Positions 32,799 through 39,707 of a DNA stretch of 43,406 nucleotides are shown piece after piece. Source of the stretch: a bacterium (GTDB lineage: Bacteria; Vulcanimicrobiota; Xenobia; Xenobiales; JADMJV01); the NCBI GenBank assembly GCA_018780265.1, contig JADMJV010000154.1:1609-45014 (forward strand), written 5' to 3'. Position 1 is the stretch's first letter. Each line of letters opens with the position of its first letter. Made by a program: the position numbers and the translations under genes. Below the pieces are notes generated by a model. That model saw nothing but the letters and a program-made list of their open reading frames with translations. It was not told the origin of the DNA and did no database searches.

Positions 32799-33227
32799 TT
32801 AGTTGCGGTCGCGGAAGTCCTGCAAGGTCGTGACTACCATGCCCCCGATGAGCGGGGCCAGTGACCAGGCGCCTGCACCGGCGGCTCCCGAAATATGCCC
32901 TGCAGCCAGCAAAGCATGCCCAAAGGCCTTGCTCACTCGACTGTGTGCCACGTCGGGGCTTTGATCGGCGGCTCCGAACGTGTAGCCTATCGCCAGAGCG
33001 CCGTGGGCCGCCCCCACTGTGTAGCCGGCCACCTGGAAGGTGGTCGGGAAAGAGCCGGACGTGTAAGCCAGGCCCATCGACCCATCCAGAATGTCCAGTC
33101 CGATCTGAAGGGGGCTGATGGTTAACTTGTCAATCACATCTCCGATGGGATTTTCCTTGCCGCCCTTGGGAGGGAGTGAGTAATTGCCTACTAGATTGGA
33201 AAATTGCTGAATCTTCATTGTCTTCAA
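32799..33227 (-). CDS. Glycine-zipper protein, short paralogue
   Basis: This 142-residue protein has no signal peptide. Its last 105 residues align by eye with the C-terminus of the 420-residue upstream protein. Shared blocks are ISxxQxGxD, AxHGA, FxAAD, ALLAxGHxxGA and WSL, ending D(F/Y)R. The region is Gly/Ala-rich with helix-packing small-residue patterns. This suggests two or three hydrophobic hairpins that could insert into membranes or pack in oligomers. The ATG follows GAGAGG at a spacing of about ten bases and begins five bases after the upstream stop. The gene is second in a probable four-gene unit. Confidence 0.8.
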   Translation of the reverse strand: MKTMKIQQFSNLVGNYSLPPKGGKENPIGDVIDKLTISPLQIGLDILDGSMGLAYTSGSFPTTFQVAGYTVGAAHGALAIGYTFGAADQSPDVAHSRVSKAFGHALLAAGHISGAAGAGAWSLAPLIGGMVVTTLQDFRDRN

Positions 33228-33232
33228 CCTCT

Positions 33233-34495
33233 CTAAACGCCGCGTTGCGCGCTGTAACGATAGTCCGAAACGGTGTTCAAGAGCATGCCTGCGCCGATGA
33301 GCGGCAAACTCCAGATGCCGCCTCCGTTGGCCCCCACCAGATGGCCGCCAGCCAACAGGGCTTCACCGGCAGCAATGCTGAGGCGGTGCTGCAGCACAAG
33401 GCCGCTGGTGTCGGCGGCGGCGAACAAGTGGCCCACGCCACGAGCGCCATGGATGGCTGCCATCCCAAAGCCCAGAGCGCCAAACTGGGGGTTACTGGAG
33501 ACCGTAAAGCCAGCCCCCATTCCCATATCGGCCAGGTCAAATCCCAGTTGCACCGCCGAGATGTTGCGGCTGAAGTTGAGCAAACCGTTACCCGCCTGTT
33601 GGGCCGGGTTTCGACCAGGAAGTGAAACATTGGGCTTGTCGGCGGACGGGTCCTGGCGTACCAATTTCTCGCCCAGCCAGACGCCTGCCTTCTCGACTCC
33701 TTTGGCCAGTTCGAAGCCGCCCTTGCCGCCGATCAAAGCCCCGGCCGCCGCCCCTACCACGGCGCCTACACCGGCTGCTCCCGTGATGGAAGCCAGCGTA
33801 ACATTGTGAGCCAACAGGCCCTGCACCAGGCTGTGAGCAGAGGTCACCGAAGCGCCCAGAATCGCGCCGCCGGCACCGCCGGCCAGTAACCCTGCGCCGC
33901 CCAAACCCATGGCCATAATCTTGGTGGCCCCGGTCATGTTGTTCAAGTCCAGGGGACCGGGTTTCTCTTTGGCAGCGGGGGTCTGATCCGGGGTCGGCGT
34001 AACCCCTTCCATATGGCCCCACACTCCCTGAGCGAAGCCCACCGGAGCGCCAAGAACAGCCCCGACCGGCTTACCCACGGCGCTGCCGAGGCTGGTGCCG
34101 ATGCCCCAGGCTCCGGCAGCCATAGCCGCGCCGCCCAGCACCATTCCAGCCTTGGCGGCCAGCCCGGCGGTGCCGAAAGTGGTGCCCAGAAAGTCCAGCG
34201 CGCCGCTGCTGCCCAGCGAGGCCACCACCGGTCCTGCGCCCATGCCCATGGCCGAACCGACCACCGCACCACCGAGGACTCCCGCATACAGGCTGCCAGT
34301 AGCCAGCGCCAGGCCGCCCGCACCTCCGAGCACAGTAGAAGTGGCGTTACCCCAGCGTACCGCGTTGCGCACCGCTTCACGGCCCCCACTGGAGACGAAA
34401 CTCTCCGAAGGAGGTTGTGGATTGGGTCCCGGTTCTGGAGACGGTTGAGTCAAGGTACGCACGGGCACCTGGGTCAACGGAAACTGGATGTTCAT
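33233..34495 (-). CDS. Glycine-zipper protein, long paralogue
   Basis: This 420-residue protein starts at ATG 34495 with AGGAG closely upstream. The first 35 residues are Pro-rich and soluble-looking. From about 45 to 160 and 195 to 280 it has many GxxxG/AxxxG runs (for example GGAVVGSAMGMG, GAVVGAAAGALIGG), typical of glycine-zipper membrane or oligomer-forming helices. A soluble linker (about 165-190) separates them. Residues about 310-418 are homologous to the downstream 142-residue protein. There is no signal peptide. It could be a membrane-inserting or pore-like protein, or a self-assembling one; no family is recognised. It is the first gene of the unit with its paralogue and the Hsp90-like gene. 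Confidence 0.82.
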   Translation of the reverse strand: MNIQFPLTQVPVRTLTQPSPEPGPNPQPPSESFVSSGGREAVRNAVRWGNATSTVLGGAGGLALATGSLYAGVLGGAVVGSAMGMGAGPVVASLGSSGALDFLGTTFGTAGLAAKAGMVLGGAAMAAGAWGIGTSLGSAVGKPVGAVLGAPVGFAQGVWGHMEGVTPTPDQTPAAKEKPGPLDLNNMTGATKIMAMGLGGAGLLAGGAGGAILGASVTSAHSLVQGLLAHNVTLASITGAAGVGAVVGAAAGALIGGKGGFELAKGVEKAGVWLGEKLVRQDPSADKPNVSLPGRNPAQQAGNGLLNFSRNISAVQLGFDLADMGMGAGFTVSSNPQFGALGFGMAAIHGARGVGHLFAAADTSGLVLQHRLSIAAGEALLAGGHLVGANGGGIWSLPLIGAGMLLNTVSDYRYSAQRGV

Positions 34496-34510
34496 GATCG
34501 CTCCTGCATT

Positions 34511-34525
34511 GACACTTTTCGTGTC
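34511..34525 (-). promoter_or_regulatory. 5' UTR hairpin before the glycine-zipper operon
   Basis: GACAC (34525-34521) and GTGTC (34515-34511) form a 5-bp stem with loop GAAAA. It sits just upstream of the ribosome binding site AGGAG of the 34495 gene. It could affect access to that site. The 10-base motif AAAAGTGTCA overlaps it and recurs before the 1061 gene. Confidence 0.3.
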
Positions 34526-34583
34526 TTTTGTGTGTATGGCGCGAAGCTATTCGACGGCACTGAAAATTTCCTGAACCAGGTCC

Positions 34584-36257
34584 TTAGTTTAGAAACCAGG
34601 CGGGGGCTTGCCGGGCCGGCGGTGGCTGGCCCGATGCAAGGCCGTATTCAAGCGGGAAGGAGCGGTCGCAGTAGGCCAATCGGGTCACCTGCGGGGCAGA
34701 ATCCCCCCGGTGGAAGCAAATCGCTCGCTCAGAGATTACGGCATCGTAGTCGGTGACGCGCTGGTGCTGGCGCAAATGAGCGGCCCAGTTCTCTTCTACA
34801 TAAATTTCTCGATAGAGTCGGGGATCTTTCAGGTCTACGTAGAGACCCCATTGGAGTACGCCATTTCGGTAGCGGATGCGTCGCACTCTCTCCATCGACT
34901 CTCGAAAATCCTGTGCGTCCTGTAAATCGATCTGATACTCCACCGTCACCATAATGGGGCCGTGCGCCAATGGGACCTGGTCGGCCGTGGAGGGTTGAGA
35001 CCAATGGGGATCCGTGCCCAAAGCAAAGGACTCGCCGGTCATCAAGCAGGCACTCCGAGTGAAGAGCGCGGCCACGGTCAGAGTGGCCGCACTTACCAAC
35101 AGGCAGCTACGCAGGCCCAGGCCGGTGGCCAGATAGCCCCAGAACAGGCTGCCCAGGCTGGCCGAGCCAAAAAAGCAGAATAGATAGACTGACATGGCCC
35201 GCGCCCGCACCCAGGCCGGGGCCAGTGACTGGGCAGCCAGGTGGCAACAAGACAAAATACAGCTCCAGCAAGCTCCGCCCCAGAGCATGGGCAGCCACAG
35301 TTGACCTGTCCAGCCTACCGCCAGCAAGACCGGCACAAAGGCTACCCATGCACCAACCACGATGTGGTTGGTGCAATAGGCCGTTCGCAAGCGGGGCAGC
35401 AACAGCATTGCCCCCCCTACCGCACCCAGTCCAAACAGACCCATGGCCAGCCCGTAACCCTGCCCGGAGAGAGCAAACTCCTGTTGGCACAGCAGGGGCA
35501 GCAGGGCCCAAAGAGCGTTGGTGATGAAAACAAAAAGGCTGGACCGCACAATGACCGTGAGAAAGTAGGGAGAGTGACGGACATACTGCACGCCCACGCG
35601 CATGGCCGAGAGAAACGGTTCGGCTGCGGCTTGAGCCCGAACCGGTGGCCCTTTCCAGCAGCCCAAAACCCAAAGAACGGTCAGAAAAGAGAGCGCATTG
35701 GCCGCGAAGACCGCGGCGGGACCCAGCCACACCAGCAGCAAGCCTCCCAGCACCGGTCCCAGTGCTTTCGCAGCATTGATTGCGGCCGTATTATAAGTAA
35801 CCGAGGCCGGCAGCAACTCGGCTTCAACAATTTCGGGCGTGAGGGCGTGCCAGGCGGGCGAATTGAGGGCTCCCCCTATCGCCAGTAGATAGGTGCAAAC
35901 CAGTAAGCACCAGGGCCCCATGCGACCCGACAAGGTCAACCAGGCCATCAAGCCCGCCGACATCATCATCCAGGCTTGGGTGGCCAACAAATAGTAGCGG
36001 CGATTGACCCGATCCGCCAGGGCCCCGGCCGGCAGGGCCAGGGCAAAGAAGGGCAGGGTGCTGGCCGAATGGACCAGTGACACCATGAGCGGCGTGGGAG
36101 CCAACTGAGCCATCAGCCAACCGGTGGTGACTTCGTGCATTCCGGTTCCCATGTTGGAGACAAAAGTTGCCCACCACAACAGGCGAAAGAGCTTGTTGTC
36201 CAGAGGATGAGGGGGCCTGCAGGCTACCCGAGGGACAGGACGCGGAGTGTAGGTCAT
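34584..36257 (-). CDS. MFS exporter (MFS_3/EntS type) with C-terminal ABM-like domain
   Basis: This 557-residue transporter has about 12 membrane helices. MFS motif A, GALADRVNRR, lies in the first cytoplasmic loop. Residues about 435-530 form a soluble ferredoxin-like (antibiotic-biosynthesis-monooxygenase-like) domain, marked by VTVEYQID, RRIRYRNGVLQWGLYVD, ENWAAHLRQHQRVT and DYDAVI. This fusion is known in the MFS_3 family of putative exporters. The substrate is unknown. The frame extends to 36386, but ATG 36257 (MTYTPRPVPR) avoids overlap with the divergent DUF2252 gene. No strong ribosome binding site is seen. It is on the same strand as, and 88 bases upstream of, the glycine-zipper operon. 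Confidence 0.9.
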   Translation of the reverse strand: MTYTPRPVPRVACRPPHPLDNKLFRLLWWATFVSNMGTGMHEVTTGWLMAQLAPTPLMVSLVHSASTLPFFALALPAGALADRVNRRYYLLATQAWMMMSAGLMAWLTLSGRMGPWCLLVCTYLLAIGGALNSPAWHALTPEIVEAELLPASVTYNTAAINAAKALGPVLGGLLLVWLGPAAVFAANALSFLTVLWVLGCWKGPPVRAQAAAEPFLSAMRVGVQYVRHSPYFLTVIVRSSLFVFITNALWALLPLLCQQEFALSGQGYGLAMGLFGLGAVGGAMLLLPRLRTAYCTNHIVVGAWVAFVPVLLAVGWTGQLWLPMLWGGACWSCILSCCHLAAQSLAPAWVRARAMSVYLFCFFGSASLGSLFWGYLATGLGLRSCLLVSAATLTVAALFTRSACLMTGESFALGTDPHWSQPSTADQVPLAHGPIMVTVEYQIDLQDAQDFRESMERVRRIRYRNGVLQWGLYVDLKDPRLYREIYVEENWAAHLRQHQRVTDYDAVISERAICFHRGDSAPQVTRLAYCDRSFPLEYGLASGQPPPARQAPAWFLN

Positions 36258-36379
36258 AGTCGACTCAGGATACTCGGAGGCGAGACGCTCTATCGTCAAA
36301 TTTCCGTTAAACGCCCTGGCGCTTGTTACCGCAAAAAGAACAGGGAGGGGAGCCAGGGGAAAAGCACAAATGCCCCGAG

Positions 36380-37783
36380 ATGACACGAAACCTTGCCGAC
36401 CAGATCCTCCACGCCGAGGCCAATCGCCCCTCGGTCAAGCAACGTATGGCCGAGGGCAAAGCGCTGCGCCAGACGATTCCTCGCGATGTCCACGGGGACT
36501 ACGCGGTGCCCGCGGATCGCCAGGATCCAATCAAAATTCTCGAGACCCAGGCCGAGACCAGACTTCCTTTTCTTGTTCCGGTGCGCTATGCCCGTATGCT
36601 GGCCTCCCCCTTTGCCTACCTGCGCGGCGCGGCCGCCACCATGATCTCCGACATCGCACCTGCCCCCACGACCGGCCTTGAGGTTACTGCTTGCGGAGAT
36701 ATGCACGTAGCCAACTTTGGCGTCTTCGCTTCGGCAGAGCGCAACCTGGTTTTTGGGATCAACGATTTTGACGAGGGTCACAGAGGCGCCTGGGAGTGGG
36801 ACCTCAAGCGCCTGGTGGCCAGCGCCGTGGTGGCCGGGCGATTTCTGGGGGGCAATGAGAGATATTGCAATGAGGCGGCACGCGCAGCCGTAAAAACCTA
36901 TCGAAAAGCACTGCGGGAATATGCCCATATGGGCTATATGGAACTGTGGTACGCGAACATCAACGAGAAGGCGCTGCTCGAGGCGCTGCCCGCCAAGAAT
37001 CGAAAGCAGGCCGCCAAGACCCTGTCCAAGGCACGCCAGCGCACCCACCTGCAAGTTCTCGATAAGATGACCGATCTGGTCGACAACCAGCAGCGCATTG
37101 TGGAAATACGACCACTTATCGTCCGGGAGACCAAAACCGCGTTAGGGACTCCCCTTGTCGATGCCTTGCGCCTATCGTTGCAAGACTACATGGCCTCTTT
37201 GAGTGTGGAGCGCCAGTTTTTGCTGTCTCGCTATCACATCGTCGATATAGCCCGCAAAGTGGTGGGTGTTGGCAGTGTAGGCACTCGCTGCTGGATGATC
37301 TATTTACAGGGGCGCGATTCTAAGGATCCGCTTTTTTTGCAGCTCAAGGAAGCTCGCCTTTCGGTGCTAGAACCCTACGCCGCCCCCACGGTATTTGAAA
37401 ATCAGGGGCAAAGAGTGGTTACCTGTCAGCGCCAAATTCAAGGAGCCCCCGACATCTTTTTGGGCTGGGGCGAGTGGGAGGGAATTCAATTCTATGTTCG
37501 CCAACTCAGAGATATGAAGGGGAGCGCCGAATTCAAACAGGGGGACAGCAACTTCGACCTGTCCAACTACTGCAAGCTCTGCGGATGGGCCCTGGCACTG
37601 GCTCACGCCAAGTCGGGCGACCCGGCCAGATTGGCGGGCTATGTGGGCAAAAGCGAGGAACTGGATGAAGCGCTGGTAAGATTTGGCAATGCTTACGCCG
37701 ATCAGACCGAAAGAGACTATGAACTGCTTCAGGCAGCCGCCGCTCAAGGGCGCATCCCGGTGGCCGAGGGAGACGTGCTGTAA
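36380..37783 (+). CDS. DUF2252 family protein
   Basis: This 467-residue protein carries the DUF2252 signature blocks: RMLASPFAYLRGAA near 72, CGDMHVANFGVFAS (105-118), NDFDEGHRGAWEWDLKRL (128-145), and a C-terminal GWALALAHAKSGD. GDxHxxNFG and NDFDE resemble the catalytic-loop and metal-binding motifs of the aminoglycoside-phosphotransferase/kinase fold. A phosphotransferase activity is therefore plausible but unproven. The protein is cytoplasmic and full-length for the family. The frame extends to 36323; ATG 36380 is chosen because family-like sequence starts there. It is divergent from the MFS gene and ends one base before the convergent decarboxylase gene. Confidence 0.9.
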   Translation: MTRNLADQILHAEANRPSVKQRMAEGKALRQTIPRDVHGDYAVPADRQDPIKILETQAETRLPFLVPVRYARMLASPFAYLRGAAATMISDIAPAPTTGLEVTACGDMHVANFGVFASAERNLVFGINDFDEGHRGAWEWDLKRLVASAVVAGRFLGGNERYCNEAARAAVKTYRKALREYAHMGYMELWYANINEKALLEALPAKNRKQAAKTLSKARQRTHLQVLDKMTDLVDNQQRIVEIRPLIVRETKTALGTPLVDALRLSLQDYMASLSVERQFLLSRYHIVDIARKVVGVGSVGTRCWMIYLQGRDSKDPLFLQLKEARLSVLEPYAAPTVFENQGQRVVTCQRQIQGAPDIFLGWGEWEGIQFYVRQLRDMKGSAEFKQGDSNFDLSNYCKLCGWALALAHAKSGDPARLAGYVGKSEELDEALVRFGNAYADQTERDYELLQAAAAQGRIPVAEGDVL

Positions 37784-37784
37784 G

Positions 37785-39539
37785 TCAGTCAGACAGTTCG
37801 CTCAAGGCAAAGACGAGATGCTCAATGTGATTGACGTCGAGTTCGTGGGAATCAAAAAACGGATTCATCAGGCTCAGACGCAGCATGACCAACTGGTCGG
37901 TGTCGGCCTGGCCCTGCCAGGATTGGATAAAGTCGCGGGTGACGCCGTTCGAGCCGATGGGGAAATGGGTCTTGGAGAGAAAATACAGGCTCTCGCTGTT
38001 AAGGCGCTCCAGAATGCGCAGTGTCCGCTGGTTGCACCGGCTGACCTGGTCACCGGCGTCAGCGACGCAGAAGCAGAGCAGGTTGGTGTCGCAGCCCGGA
38101 TAGACACGAGCGCTGGGTAGCTTTTGCAAGAGCCACTGTTCCAGTTTCTGTTTTTGGCGGATGGTGCGGGCCATAAGCAGGCCGTAGCCGGCCTGGTGAA
38201 GGCCGATGGAACGTGCCGTCAACCAGGTGGCCACCGCCCCGGCCGCCGAGCGGGAGCCCTCTAAAGTGTAGGGCCCTCGATCGCCGACATTGCGGTAGTC
38301 GATATAGGGAGCCAGCGTCTGTACACAGGTGTAGTCGTCGCGCTGACGGGCCAGAAAGGCGCCCGACGAATAAGGAACGTAGCCCAATTTATGCGGGTCC
38401 ACGGTCACCGAATCGCCCCGCCCGACGGCCGACAGAGACTGAAATACGTGGGGGCTGAGCACGGCTTCCAAACCCTCCTCTTTGTGCAAAGGGTCTTTGC
38501 GTAGCAAGCTGCACAAAAAGCCGCCGTAGGCGGCATCGATGTGATGCCAGATATGCAGCCCCTGTTGATCTCTCCAACGATCCAGCAAATCCTGGATGGC
38601 ATGCACCGGGTCAACAGCACCGGTCTCGGTAGTTCCGGTCACCGAAACCACGGCCAGCACCGGTTGCTGCATCAACTGGCAATCCAGCAAGTGCTGCTGC
38701 AGGTGGTCCACCTGGTAGCGGCCCTGCGAATCGCTGTCCACGTAGCGCAAGTTGGCTTCGCCTACTCCAAATACGCGGGCTGCCTTCTTCCAGGAGTAGT
38801 GGCCTGTGCGGGGCACGATCAGCACGGGGCCGCGAAAGGGCCTGTCGAATGCCTGCTCCAGGGCTCGGCCGGCATCCCAGGGGCCGGAACGCTCGGGCAG
38901 ATAAGGAGTCAACTGGTGTTCGTCAATCATGGTCAGCCCCTGGCGGTATCTTGCCCAGCCCATGTGAGCGGCCTCAAAGAGGGTCATTCCCCCTTGCACC
39001 GCGCCCAGGCCCAGCCAGCAATGCAAACGAGCCCCGGCCCTCACGACCGCTTCAAAGTTGGCCACCGTTCCACCGCTGGTGAAATGACCAAAAGCTTTTC
39101 CCAGCCCGAGCATGTGCCCGAGCGCCTCGATGGCCTCATTCTCGATGTCGGCGGCCACCGTGGCCGACTCTTTGGAGATGATGTTGGGATTGTGCAGCAG
39201 CGTTAAAATGTGTCCCATTAGCGCGGGCAGAGAGATTTCTGAGAACATGTGGCCCACGTAACGGGGAGAGAACTTGGGAAGTTCCTTTTCGAAGCGGTGG
39301 GTCAATTGTTGTAGCAAACCCAACACCTGCTGACGTCGCTCGCAAAATTCAGGCGAGGCCTGATCCAGCGAGGAGATGGCACTGCCATCTTCGGGAAACT
39401 TGTCGCGGCGCCAGCGGAACCAGCGCTCAAAGATCTCCACCAGCAATTCAGTGACCCAGTTGGCGTTTTCGCTTTGCGGACCCAGAAAGAAACTTTTGAG
39501 AGCGACCTCGGTAGGGTCGCAAGCGACGGTAGATGACAT
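37785..39539 (-). CDS. Group II PLP-dependent amino acid decarboxylase family protein
   Basis: This 584-residue protein is of the glutamate/aromatic amino acid decarboxylase fold. Family marks are FTSGGTVANFEAV for phosphate binding, SVTGTTETGAVDP, HHIDAAYGGF (Asp binding the pyridine nitrogen) and VDPHKLGYVPYSSGAF with PLP lysine 384. The likely reaction is alpha-decarboxylation of an amino acid such as glutamate, aspartate, tyrosine or cysteine sulfinate; the substrate is not readable. The start is ATG 39539, with GGAGGAG four bases upstream; ATG 39587 lies before it. The usual length is 450-550, and the extra 30-60 residues are N-terminal. It is divergent from the CHAT gene, with a palindrome in the shared upstream region. 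Confidence 0.92.
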   Translation of the reverse strand: MSSTVACDPTEVALKSFFLGPQSENANWVTELLVEIFERWFRWRRDKFPEDGSAISSLDQASPEFCERRQQVLGLLQQLTHRFEKELPKFSPRYVGHMFSEISLPALMGHILTLLHNPNIISKESATVAADIENEAIEALGHMLGLGKAFGHFTSGGTVANFEAVVRAGARLHCWLGLGAVQGGMTLFEAAHMGWARYRQGLTMIDEHQLTPYLPERSGPWDAGRALEQAFDRPFRGPVLIVPRTGHYSWKKAARVFGVGEANLRYVDSDSQGRYQVDHLQQHLLDCQLMQQPVLAVVSVTGTTETGAVDPVHAIQDLLDRWRDQQGLHIWHHIDAAYGGFLCSLLRKDPLHKEEGLEAVLSPHVFQSLSAVGRGDSVTVDPHKLGYVPYSSGAFLARQRDDYTCVQTLAPYIDYRNVGDRGPYTLEGSRSAAGAVATWLTARSIGLHQAGYGLLMARTIRQKQKLEQWLLQKLPSARVYPGCDTNLLCFCVADAGDQVSRCNQRTLRILERLNSESLYFLSKTHFPIGSNGVTRDFIQSWQGQADTDQLVMLRLSLMNPFFDSHELDVNHIEHLVFALSELSD

Positions 39540-39578
39540 GAACTCCTCCACGAGCCGCAGCTTATACCGGGCCAGGAC

Positions 39579-39596
39579 TGCATACAATGATATGCA
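39579..39596. promoter_or_regulatory. Inverted repeat between decarboxylase and CHAT genes
   Basis: TGCATA and TATGCA (39579-39584, 39591-39596) are perfect inverted arms separated by six bases. They lie 40 bases before the decarboxylase ATG in the divergent promoter region. The form suits a dimeric repressor operator. No matching regulator is identified. Confidence 0.3.
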
Positions 39597-39707
39597 TCAG
39601 CCTGGAAGCGTGGCGGCAGCGTTAAAAAACCTACCACCACATTGCCGCAAAGTGAACTGTTGGAGGCTTGATAGGTCCAACTGCAGGGCGGGCCGAAGTC
39701 TGCGGCT

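Noticed and set aside
25918..34495. SNF2 ATPase plus Hsp90-like gene as a known anti-phage system such as DISARM
   Set aside because: The genes are convergent, not one operon, and no methyltransferase, PLD nuclease or other signature DISARM gene is adjacent.
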